A DNA stretch of 64,000 bases, from the NCBI RefSeq assembly GCF_032854445.1, contig NC_088301.1, positions 53,805,187-53,869,186 on the forward strand, given 5' to 3'. The notes below the pieces were generated by a model, which was not told the DNA's origin, made no database searches, and worked only from the letters and a program-made list of their open reading frames with translations. The DNA comes from Liolophura sinensis. Taxonomy: Eukaryota > Mollusca > Polyplacophora > Chitonida > Chitonidae. This document shows positions 22,865 to 34,586 of this stretch, in pieces; within the stretch, counting starts at the first letter, position 1; each line of letters starts with the position of its first letter. The position numbers and the translations under genes were made by a program.

Positions 22865-25800
22865 CTGAAAAGCAGAAAGAGAAAAAATAAATATGCAGAT
22901 TGTAAAACAAACGACTTTCAGGAAATTTGGAATGCCTGTTATTACTCTGGTTTTCTGGATTGAACTGTAAAAACATTGAAACTTTATCACTTGTAGGATG
23001 GCACATCATTAAAGTCTAAGTGGAGGAAAATTTTTTTTTTCACCACTCAGCTTTGTTTCCCAGAGGCAAACAAGCTAAGCAAACAACAATACTACTTACT
23101 AGATTAAAATACTCTAAAACAGGTCTAACTTTGAACAACAAATGGAGAGGTATAGTTCATAGACGAAAACCCCAATTTAGAAGATGCAGGATAGATGTAT
23201 TCCAAGGTTAGATGTATGTGAATAATTCATCAGCAGTGCTCTAGTGATGGCTTACAGTAAAACCACGTAGTAATTCTCATTGTATTGACACCAAGGGACA
23301 AAGACCACCACGCCATTTTCTCTTAAGGTATCACCCACTAAATGATATTGAACATTTTACCTCTGGTCGATTGCCATGGAAACACATAAGACTAGTCTGC
23401 TTTGCCGGCAAGCAAAATATGACACCTAATACGGCAGACTCACTATGCCACCATTCGCACATTGTCAAGGCAATGGTACATCACAATGATAGCGGATGTG
23501 AAATCTGATTCAGTAATGGTACAATTTTCCCAACAATATTTCTGCTTGCCTTTCTATTACATGAAATACATTGGTACCACACATAAACTCCATTACACTT
23601 TTAACAAAGCAGTCCGATGTATGTATGTTATTCTATGGTACATATACATCACATATTTCAGTTCATGTGTGTTCATAAAGTACACAGGATATATGGTACA
23701 CATGAACAGCAGAAAGATGTCGCACTTTTACTCTCATTTGTGTAGCCCAACTAAGCCTCCCACTGCACTTGTATAGTTGTGCATTTACAACTAACCCATT
23801 TGTATATTCCATTCTGAATTATTATTGTGACAAGAAAGCAAGACCAAAAAAAAAAAACAAAATCCAGAGATGTTCGCACTAATAGTAGATATTTGTTATG
23901 ATGAGCAGCTGTAGACATTCTCGCCCTAGGTAAACTACAGCCATTAAACTAGGTGTAACGAAGTGATGGGCTGAAATCACTTCCAATATTATAGTGTTTT
24001 GATGAAAACGGAAAGTGCTGAAAATACCTGTATCCTCTAGCACTGCAAACAACACAACTTGTTCTGATTAAATAGCCAGGAGAACAGACGTTTTAACCAA
24101 AGGATTTCCAGCCTACCATACACACACCAGAAATCACAGAACTACCCTCAGGGCTCTTGTACACAGAATCGATTAACTATCCCAATAACATCTAGCTCAA
24201 ATTCCTTGAAAACAACTCACTGATTTATACCCACGCGACGACATGGATTACAGCAAAATTAATATATATTAGTGTTGTTTCACAACTCATTAACTCCAGA
24301 GCTACTGCTGCACGCACTTGAGCGGTGAGACATAGTCATCAGGTAATTACAGGTAATATAATCAAGAGAGGAGCTACTTACATGTTAACCTTTAACCAAA
24401 TATTTCTATCTCCAAGTCTTAACATATGCATGTACATGTATAATTATATCTTACACGGCTCTCGAGTAAGATATGTGTCTTCTGAATTTATAGTATTATT
24501 ACTAGTACAAACCCAAGTAAAAATCTTCAGGAGAACTTTTTTCACTCTGCCAAATTATGGCCAAGGATTTCTTAATCCTTATACATATGGCTATATTACA
24601 CATGCCATTAGAATTCAGTCCTTCACATTTCAACAACATATAGTGTAAAACGCCCTACAATTACAGGTAAGCCATTCACAAAGTGCAATAAAACTTATAC
24701 GTCACTACACCCTACGCCTACCCATGCACAGTATCCTACAATACATGTAGTGGTTAGCATAGCTTTGAAGTGACATCATGACCCCAAGTACTGCAAGGCT
24801 AACAAATGTGGATAACATTTCAGGATGTTAAATGGCTCAGGTATTGAATGAAAGGCTCTCTTTAAATGGTGCAGAACGTATTACTTAAGCTTAAGGACAC
24901 GACAGGTAATACAAAGAATAGATTCAAAGGCTATACCACTGTGCAAAACTTGGCTTTTACCGACGACAATGACATATACATGTACATGTATGTGCCAGTC
25001 CGAAACTTCCATATTCAGGTAGTTATTTTTATATGGACCCACTCTATTCAGTCCTAAACCCAAGTCTCAGCCAAGCCTGACTGCTGACCAGAAATAGCAA
25101 CATTGAACAGGTGCTTGATATATATGTGTATGCATATATCAAAATCTGTCAGAGCAACTGTATGTTTTTTTTAACGTTCCACTTCTACAAACAAACAAAT
25201 TTCAGAGAGGTCAAAACAATACTGCAATGACACTGCCTGCAAGGTTAACATGAGATGTGCTTGAGAGAGTGATACTTAACACTACCTCAATTGCTCTATA
25301 CCAAGTAAAACACACTTGGTTGTACAATATGCATGCACATGCTCTAGTAAGGGTCTGTATCATGAAAATGTCACATCACCAAGTGAAAATCTGATCCTTT
25401 AATCCCATACAATTACCGCCACAAAGAAATGTACACCTGTATGATGACATCACAACTAAATGATTTTGTGTATGTACACTTTAATAAGGTCACAGAAATA
25501 AATGTGAAAATAAGGCTTATTGCAGATAATCGGTGCACAAATGATGAAATAAAAATAAATGACAATAGTCAAAATTTAAACTTTGCTTTCAAGTTCTTAT
25601 GATGATGATTTTCAGATTAATTTTACGGAATGTTTACAATTTCATGAAAGATAGGCAAGAACATGCACTTGTACTTTTTTAACAATGGAAAGTCTACAAC
25701 AGTTGATAAAGTTATTTTTTCAAAACCTTCCCTTTTAATGTCCATACATGTATAAAATCACCACACACAAATACTAATTTGTCTTACATAAGTTAAGGGC

Positions 25801-25867
25801 ACTCATGTAGGATTAAAGATGTACACATTTTTCAAGCAACTTGATTTCTCTTTATATTTACAATGGC

Positions 25868-25883
25868 GCCATTAATTAATGGC
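25868..25883. promoter_or_regulatory. 16-bp perfect palindrome with TTAATTAA core
   Basis: GCCATTAATTAATGGC reads the same on both strands. Its core contains two overlapping TAAT homeodomain-type sites in opposite orientation. A regulatory role is only a possibility. Confidence 0.35.
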
Positions 25884-26441
25884 CCAATCATGTATAGAGA
25901 TAAAGTAGATCTAGAGTGACAAGATGTCACATAGCAGAGGTGAGGATAGCAAAAATGCCTGGGATAAGAGTCCTAGGATGCTAGAATCAGTGAGGCGTGA
26001 AGTAATCGGGTCCAATCCTGCCACTTTCACAAGCCTCCTGATCTCCAATTATATATTCTGTAACCTCAAGTGGTAAAGATGGCACCACTGAAAATTGAAA
26101 ACCATACAAGGCAGCCTGATAATACAGCTTATAGTGGTGTCCAGGGCTAAGCCACACAGAGGGATTAGTATCATCAGTCTATCACACTTTTATCAAGAGG
26201 TGTCGTGATGAATAGCAGGAATGTCTAATCTGGATTTAGGCTTCACTGGCATACACTGCCACCAGTAGAACAACAATGATAAAACATTAATGAGCATTTT
26301 CCCCTTTAGTAAATATGATATGCAGATGGGCTAATGCCTCTCCCCTACCCCTCCTATTTGGCTGACTTAATTCCTAGTTTGGGCCCAGGTAAGACATGGA
26401 ATGATTAGCTTAAAGGTGAGCTGGTAAATCCACTTTCATGC

Positions 26442-26460
26442 AAAGGTAAAGGTAAAGGTA
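26442..26460. repeat. Short (AAAGGT)3 tandem repeat
   Basis: Three consecutive AAAGGT units. It is a minor simple repeat. Confidence 0.8.
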
Positions 26461-27217
26461 ATAACATGTACATTGATTCACAGGTAACAGAATAAATATA
26501 ACAGCCACAGACAGAACTTGGGTTTCTATTGGGGGCTGTCAAACACACCCTTTCTGGTGGAAAGGAAGAAACATCCATCAAATTCTAGAGTGACCTAGTT
26601 TAGTACAAATTGTTGTCCTCCCACCAACTCACTTCTCACTGAAGGAGTTCTGATAGCTCTCCATAGACCAAGATTGCTTGCCCCAGTTTTCTGCATACCT
26701 GGTAACCATGAAATGAAGGCCACATACATAAGGGTTATCTATCCAATACCCATTTTTCACCAACCTAAATACACATGAAGCAACTGATAGATTCTCCATG
26801 CATATATTTTAAAAATAGAATTAACAATTTACATTAATTTAGACAGATACCTGTTTGCTGCTCTTCTACATGTGTATGTCAATGAAGATGTGCAAAAACT
26901 AGCCCTTTCCAATGTCTTACGTGTAAGTGCCCTTTCCGTTTAAAAAAGTGTATCTGTCCTTCAAATCCTTGATTAATTCTGCTGCTTTAACTACATAATT
27001 ATTTTATCTTCTTGACCACTATGTTAGTGGGATACTGTTTTACCAAAATATGTGACAGTAAAATACATGTATACACATTATGTCTACATGTAAACCATAT
27101 GTACCAATGCGACCAACATAAACCCACTGTAAGCTTGTTTAATAATACTCTTGCGACTTTAATGGCTGTTTGTAATCTGCCATGAATCAGTATTCTGTGA
27201 GAGATATCGCAGGTAAT

Positions 27218-27272
27218 CAGGTGACTGTCAACTCCTCGCTCACCTGTTTCACCTAATACAGTGGACCACCTG
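27218..27272. promoter_or_regulatory. Cluster of three CAGGTG/CACCTG E-boxes
   Basis: CAGGTG at 27218-27223 and CACCTG at 27241-27246 and 27267-27272 fall within 55 bp. This core is bound by Snail/Zeb-type zinc fingers and E-protein bHLH factors. It lies in the presumed plexin 5' intron. Whether it is functional is unknown. Confidence 0.3.
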
Positions 27273-28194
27273 TGAAGTCAAGTGATGATTTCACTGTCAT
27301 GACTCAAGCCACTGGCTAGGTGAAGTTAAATGTGCCATCTGACAACAACCAGCAGTGGAATCTATGAAGATTAAACCCCAACTGGCTTTGGATTACAAGG
27401 CAATTTGAACTGAAACTAGATTACCCAGCCCAGACCTGCTCGATGAGCAGATTAGATAGGTAACATATAGTAGAGGAATGGAAAGATAAAAAAAGCACTG
27501 TGGCAGATAGCCTGCAGTTAGCATAACCTTATTAAGTCAATTCCTGCGGATATTATGGGAAACCTGATTACCCATTGCTGACACCCCAGTCTTAAAAAGA
27601 TCACGAGGTAGGCAGGGTTTTGTGCAGCAGGTATGCGAGAAAGAGGCCAACGAACGAACACACCATGAATACGAGAGAAGATGAGCCAAGCTGGCTAAAG
27701 CCGAGCCAGCACTGGAGGAAAAGTGGGCTAGACAATAGTACTGAGACTGCTAGCTATGTCACCTTTCTCTTCTGAAGCTGCACATAACACCACACAGACT
27801 CCAAAGTATACCTGTCCTTATTGATCAGACCTTTCCAGATCAGCAACCATTTCCACGTATCCCAGTTATATGGCTGCTGATAACTGATGCAGCCAACTGA
27901 TTTCAGGAAGATATTGGCTCAGGAAACTGCATACCCATTCCAACGCTCAACCTGCCTCTTCACCTGTGTGTGTAAACGTTGGAGTTGATCTTCACTTCAG
28001 TTTTTGCCAGAAAGCATTTTCTCCCCTTTTATGCTCTTACCCTGGCAGTGGAACACTATGGCAAGGCCTGCACAGTCCTCGTCCGCTATCTTACAGCTAT
28101 CCAAATTAATAGCACTTTCCCAGTAAGATACAGCATTTGAAATGTTTTGCTAATCCACATGTATTTTCTACAATGAACCATTTGAATGGAGAGT

Positions 28195-28212
28195 GGGGGG
28201 GGGGGGGGGGGG
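28195..28212. repeat. Homopolymer G18 run beside a tRNA-like relic
   Basis: Eighteen G on the plus strand. On minus this is a poly-C tract directly 3' of the tRNA-like sequence at 28213-28312, next to ...CAGCTCAGGGTCC. Confidence 0.95.
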
Positions 28213-28312
28213 ACCCTGAGCTGGACTTAACTCAAAGCCACTTTTTTGGTGAGAAACTGGTAAGCCTTTGTCCTGAGCTAACATGCTAACCATTTGGCCA
28301 AGAGCTGAAATG
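28213..28312 (-). mobile_element. tRNA-derived SINE relic (Ser/Leu-type A box)
   Basis: On the minus strand TTGGCCAAATGGTTAGC (28302-28286) matches the D-arm/A box of class II tRNAs (TGGCCNAGTGGTTA). About 50 nt later GAGTTAAGTCC (28233-28223) is a B box with one key change from GAGTTCAAGTCC. The cloverleaf is degraded, so this is not a working tRNA. It ends against the poly-C tract, which may be part of the element's tail. Confidence 0.6.
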
Positions 28313-28336
28313 TGTACAAAGTTCAGTAAAAACACA

Positions 28337-28374
28337 TAATTCAGTAATTCAGTAATTAAGTAGTTCAATAATTC
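28337..28374. repeat. Short AT-rich tandem repeat (TAATTCAG)n
   Basis: Three to four imperfect units of TAATTCAG, grading into TAGTTCAATAATTC. Confidence 0.7.
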
Positions 28375-28646
28375 CACATCACTTGAAATCACTTATAAAA
28401 GAGTAACTCTGAATTCAACTTACGCACTAATATTATCTGATTTTGAATACAAAACTACATCAGCAGGGCTTCGTATAGTTTTATCAGTCTAGACATAATA
28501 AAACCCTCAAAATGTTGCAAGACAAATATCACATAAACATTTCAAAAAGTAGAGAAAACAGGGTGGTCACATTGTAAGTGACATATGTGCATCTTTCTAA
28601 TTTTATTTACAAGTTTACCACCACTTGCTGCCAATTGCTTGTTTAC

Positions 28647-28676
28647 CTTTGTTTGTTTGTTTGTTTATTTATTTTT
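28647..28676. repeat. (GTTT)n microsatellite
   Basis: Four to five GTTT units pass into ATTT units. Confidence 0.85.
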
Positions 28677-31600
28677 CTTTTGGAGTCCTGTCTGTTTCAG
28701 CTCTGTGTAATACATAGGTGTTGGATTAATCCACTGAGCCTTCATCAGAAGCATGCTGCTGGCTGTGAGCACATTTGATAGAGCACATCACTAAGACCAT
28801 AACTAAGGCTTTAAGGCAGTAATGTACATGTATGTACCTCAGCTAGCCTGTGGCACATATACAGTATGAAGTCCAGCTACACCCAGCCGGACAGTGTAGG
28901 AGAAGTAATCCCTACTTCTACAAGCAAGTGGTTTTGGTAGCGAACTCAATTATGGAAATGATCCAGTAAGACCAGTGGCACTGATGACTATATGCATGTT
29001 AATTCCTCTACCTGGCATCGGCTGTATTAAAGAGTCAAGGGAGGCTTACAACAGACAGAATATATTAGGTTCGCTCCCTTTGTGTTGTGGGCCTGGACTG
29101 GGAGATTTACAGCAGGTCAGCATGCAATCTGCGGCAGTGGGTAGACCTGACACAGGGTGCCACTGCCTGCCCTTTCTCACACTGCTCACTAGGAGCCACA
29201 GACCAGTATGGCTTGTTAAGGCTGCCCCCTATGCTGCATGCCCTTCTATCTATACCAGGTCAACACAGGCTAATGGTAACCAGTCCTGCAAAGGAACAGA
29301 TTTTTTCCTCCCTCATTTTCATAAATATCTCCCCATTCAGGCTACAAAAAATAAGATCTACCTGTATGTACACCTTTGAAATTCATAGATTCAATGGGAA
29401 AACAATCCCACAGCTGCAAAAATATGTATTATTCATGTGATTCTACACTACACTGCTAGCGTAAACTTGCATAAAAACATGCATTCAGTAATGGAAAAGG
29501 TACAGACATTAAAGCACCAACTGCAACATCATAGCTCCTTCCCACTTGCAAAACAAATACAGTACCTTGTAAGTACACCAGTTCCTGAAATCACATACAT
29601 GTACAACCTCAATCATACATGTACGTCCTTCACCCACATCCTAACCCCGCCCACACACAAATCTCAAAGCTCTGGTCAGTCTTATTAGTAAGGAATGAGT
29701 ACATGAGATATTACAAGAGAATGCTCCAGGGAACACATCTTAAACTCTTCCTGCTGACTGCCTTGAGATCCTTCAGATGTACAACTAGTATTACAACCTT
29801 TAAGAAAACCAGTTGCACACACACGAAGATGTACTTCAGAATGTTACATTGGGTCAAAGTCCCTCCTGCAGAATAGATCCAGCACTAAACAACAAGTTCA
29901 TTCACAAACTGACACACAGAAGAACACACCTCTTTTCTATGATCTCATGTTTAAATGTAACCGTACCTATGCTATCTACACATGTCATTTCCACGATACA
30001 TGGCTTAGGAACTGAAGTAGTTATGTCTGTCTACAAACATCACATCAACTGATTTACTATCTTACAGCCCCCTCAAATCAGCTCTCCAAATTCCTGTGTC
30101 ACCTAAACGGGTCATTCAGAGGAAGCCATTACCGGGATCAAGCCTTACCTAAATGACCTTGCCTACAACTCGGCAAACATGTCTTCATGCCTCCACAAGG
30201 TATGTCTCAGGTTTTAGCCATGCTATACACTCCTTACCAGGTCACCTACATTCACAGTATTTGATACCAGTGCAAAGGGACAACATATGCATGTACATGA
30301 ACCCTTACATCAAAGTACATGCATGGCTTCTATGAGCAAAAACTGTACCCCAAAAGCCAAAAATATGTATCCTAAACACTGGTAAAGATAATCATCAAAC
30401 ATAAAAAGTACATACTGATATACACATACCACACTCTGGACAGAACAGTTCCTGTAAGCATATCAAGAATCACAAACTTTGACCGAAATAAACCTTTGTT
30501 ATACTGGTACAATACCTGCTTGGGATCTCCTATTTCATAGCCAATGCCAATGCACTTGTCTTTTCTTTGCCTTTCAGAAGTGCATCAGACAATCATACAT
30601 GGTCCATACACGTTTTATACAATGACTTGTGTAGAGACATGGAAGATACCTTGACAATCGGACTGATGGGCACACCCACCACTTGACTCCTCCTTGCTTC
30701 ACAACCCCCATCACCCTAGGCATGAATAGGTATGTTGCACACTCAATACGTTTTTGTTTTCATTCTGTCTTGTCATTCTTACCACAACTGTATGCAGGTA
30801 TGCAGACTCTTATATTGTAGTATAGGGTTCCATGCGAGTAGGATTTAGTTTCTTTAGTCAGCTAAATACAACCTTACAATAAATTCATAAGTTAGCAGAT
30901 ATGATGTGATATGGTTTGCACCAAAACTGTATTAAATATACAAACCAAAGTCTACTGTTTCACAACGAATGCCTGACTGGATGGCCATGGACCCATACCC
31001 ATCCCCAGGGATGGATTCAGTGATTATGCCTCTAGTGTAAATATGAGCCTCTGACAGAGACCTTACCTCCAGTTTAGTACCTCAACAGCGCTCTAGATGT
31101 AGTACATTACATATACATGTATACCAGTCAGCCAGTTTTGACTGCTTCAGCTGCAATCTCAGAGTGAGGTGAGATACATTAAGCTAGCTATTTATACCAT
31201 ATTTCCCAACTTCTATAAACCATTAGGCCTTAACAATAACAGGGCTGTGTGTAGCAAGGCGTACAGTGTCAAACCTCTATCTCCCGTTACCCCGGAGGGT
31301 TCAGGGCCCAGGATTTCATTCCTATCTCCAGCACAGCTTTGAGATTGTTGAAGGAACCTCACCCACCTAACAGCTTTACCGTCTTCATTCTCACGTTGAT
31401 GAAATCTCCCCCAGCACTCTGTTTAAGTTGCCTCTAACCTTTCCTCGCTAACTGATGCTATGACATCCCACAATATGGCTGCATCAACAATGTCAAACAA
31501 GTGTTCTACGTCTGTCTCTCCAATCCCACGCACAACTGTTCAAGGACTTAAACAAATAAAACACAGAAAACCATAGCAAAAAGCCACTGACAAAAAACCT

Positions 31601-33079
31601 TTGATGTTACTTCCCAGATTCTCTCTGAGCTATTTCATGAATTTTACCTGTATCATCCTTGATCCCACAGAGGAAGGCGAGAGTTGGGAAAAAAATCTAT
31701 GTATCACTCAGTTTCCTATTGCTATGCATTGAGTGAAAAAAGGGGGCTTTTTCAGAAACAAATGCATTTTTGTTGTGAATGTCATAATGATAGGTAGGGC
31801 AGACCAGCCTTAACAGGTTTAAGAACACAGGTCTATGTCACACATCCCATACAATGTGGATCCACCTGCATACTGTACACATGGACAGCATGATTAAACT
31901 TATTAGACAGTTCTGAAGGGGTGAATATTTTTTCTGCTTTTACCTTTTCCACTCGAGGTGATTCAACCACACTGACATGCCTCAGTATCTTTTACTTATC
32001 TATGCAATGAAAATATTTTGCTGTTTTCATGGTCAGTGAAGCATTAAATCCAGTCAACATTTTCCCACAGTCCTGTTTGACAAGTCTGAAGGAGCTACAG
32101 GGCCAGCAAGAAAGGGCCAGGTATGACCTTCTACCAAGCGGATCTGCATGGGCGATGTCAATATGAGTTCTTATAGAATGGCAGCACAGAGGGCTAGCAC
32201 ACATGTGGAGGAAATTGGACACAGGGGGGAGAGAGGGGGAGTGAGAGGGGAGGTCTCCACACTAAACCATCATGACACAATACCATGCTAAACAAATGAA
32301 TGCCATTATCAGCTTAGCCAGAGTCATTGATGTGGAACAGTTATCAGGTTCAGAGGGCCTTTGGTTAGGAATTCTCAAGATATCCTATCTAATGTCTCTC
32401 AGAAGATGGAAGCAGATATTGTTGCTTCACAATCAAACTAAGATTACAGAAAAGCCTCTAAAGACAACAGGAAGAGCTACATTTTTGCGAGATTTCACTA
32501 GTGCTGTCAGACCAGTGAACTTGGGCCAACACGGGAAAATGACAAGGACATTTAATCAAGACCACTGCTCCACTCTGGAGGCAGTTTAAAATATAAACAG
32601 ACTAGAAAGTATAAGGTGGAATCCGTCAGTGCACTGGGAAATACTTACAGATGATGGTAAAGCTCAGCAGATGGGAAGTGTTATGTCTATGTCAGCTCCT
32701 ATAACTGTGTGCCCACTCCCTGCCTGGGACTTCCATTCAACTACAGCATTCCACAGATTGCTAGCCCTGGCCATCAGCTTTAACAATAGGGTGTCCCAGT
32801 GAAAGGACTGGTGGATTTTGAGACATGGAGTTAACACTGTGTAAACACAGCCAATACATGGGGCTAGGCTGCTCTATAGGTACTTACTGACCTACAATTA
32901 ACAACTTGTATAACAACACTCTAATCCAAAGCCTAAACCTTTATGAATAAAGCCAGATACACCTTGACATAAACTGCTTATAGTGTAACATGTGTGTCTT
33001 GTTTAAAGTCACTGCTTACTCAATCAATCAAGTGACCGCAAACAGATTGATACAAATCACAGGAAATAAATAGTTACCT

Positions 33080-33950
33080 TGAACATGATCAAGTGACCAG
33101 CACGGAGCACTGCGCAAGGGTAAGTGAGCACGGAGTAAAGACTATATGCACCTGTACACAGCTCGTACGTGCCTTAGCGGCTCTCGTCCTCAGAAATCCA
33201 ATAATGACAAGTAGATTAATGCTAGCAGGCGGAAATGAAATGGTTACCTTTTTCAGGATGCTATGTGCTGATTCATTCTTACTCCATGTAATGCTGATAA
33301 AACTCTGGCACGGATCACGGGCACAGACAAACCAAGCCCCTGGCAATCCTTACACAGTACCACGTATCCTTCAGTGTGTACACTGGGTATCACCTCACAA
33401 ACACAACCGACACACACGTCAGGTGAATCTAACAAGAAACGAGTTACACAGGTAATCCAACGCCTTCCCTGACCAACTGCTAGCACACAGGAATCCTACA
33501 ATTCTGATATCAGGCTAGGAAAACATCTTCAGGTCGTCGTGGCTAGCTGCCACAGGTATCTGTACACACACACACATACAGCATGCAGGCAGGCAGGCAG
33601 TAGGGAGAAAGGAGCAGGGTTCATCACACAGTGCTGGTTATGATGGACTGATCTGTGTATGCTGGCTGTAACAGCGACAGCAGCAGAGCAAGAGCTCTTA
33701 GGGAAGGCTTGCTAGTCAGCGGGCACTCCTACCTCGGTCACAGTGGTTGTGTACTCCACAGCTCTCAGGCTCTGACTGAACACTGGGGAAACTCTGTAGC
33801 TAATCCTCCCCAACAGGCTCAGCCAAAACTGACGACACTGCCCCCTAGGCTAGAGTATCTCACAGCTGATGACCTACTTTCTGGGCTGTGCACTGGCTAA
33901 CTCATTCTTTTTAGGCCCTTGGCCAATGGCAGTAAAGAGCAAGACGCTTT
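33080..33950 (-). promoter_or_regulatory. Candidate plexin promoter / noncoding first exon (CpG-richer island)
   Basis: This stretch has visibly more CpG dinucleotides (about 20 by eye) than the surrounding AT-rich DNA. On the minus strand a usable donor, CCGAG|GTAGGAGTG, ends a possible noncoding exon at 33733. Alternatives are AAAAAG|GTAACC near 33247 and TTCAAG|GTAACT near 33077. A CCAAT box (GGCCAATGG) lies at 33921-33929, upstream on the minus strand. The position fits a first exon about 11 kb before the 5' UTR acceptor. No TATA box or transcript evidence is available, so this is inference. Confidence 0.3.
33563..33602. repeat. (CA)n and (GCAG)n microsatellites
   Basis: A CA tract of about 7 units is followed, after TACAGCATG, by about four CAGG units. 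It lies inside the candidate promoter island. Confidence 0.85.
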
Positions 33951-34113
33951 ACACATGCTATAGACAGCTATATTTGAAGAGAGCAGACAGAGTGAAGTAA
34001 AAAACACAAGAGAAAATCCCTTTTCCAACCTTAACCACACTGTTTTCATCAACACAACAGCTAGGTTTACTTCAGTTTGTGTTAGCATGCAGCGGTAAGA
34101 TTTTGGCAGTGAC

Positions 34114-34132
34114 GGGGGGGGGGGGGGGGGGG
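34114..34132. repeat. Homopolymer G19 run
   Basis: Nineteen consecutive G on plus, the third such run in the window. No clear tRNA-like partner is seen next to it. Confidence 0.95.
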
Positions 34133-34520
34133 TAAAGTTGAGGGCAGGTACAAAGATAGATCCAACAGGCTGTAGCCAGGGTAATCAGTTTTCCTTACCA
34201 GCAGGTAGAATGCAATCTGATGACATAAGAGATACAGAGTTCAGCTATAAATACACCTTTACCACTACACCAACATATTTACTCAGCCTTATTTATTTAT
34301 ACACTTTTTTCTCTGCTTAGATGGAATAAGTTTCTTTTGACAACTTCGATAACATCATGTATAGTTCTTTATTATAAATGTACGTGTAAAAAAGCTGCAG
34401 GCGAAATGTTTTCTTGATATACATGATATGTAAGCCAACATGTATTTAAAATAAAACCTAAATCTCATTTAGCTCATTGTATACTGTAAAACATTAAATA
34501 AATTCTCCTTGGCTTGAACG

Positions 34521-34586
34521 TTTTTTTTTTTGGTTTGTTTTTTTTTTCATTGTATCATTTATTTTGGTTTTTAGTTTATTTTTTCT
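34521..34586. repeat. T-rich low-complexity tract
   Basis: Several T8-T11 runs broken by GG, CA and A. It could be an old poly-A tail of a minus-strand retroelement; no body is recognised. Confidence 0.75.

Larger units (their letters stand above)
22865..33730 (-). other. Probable plexin 5' intron (upstream of the coding exons)
   Basis: The 3' splice site at 22866-22865 shows that an intron lies upstream of the 5' UTR segment; its right-hand end is not certain. The stretch has no recognisable coding exon on either strand. It holds a tRNA-like relic with a poly-G run near 28.2 kb, a (GTTT)n tract, an E-box cluster at 27218-27272 and a 16-bp palindrome at 25868-25883. The right limit given assumes the candidate donor near 33731. 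Confidence 0.4.
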
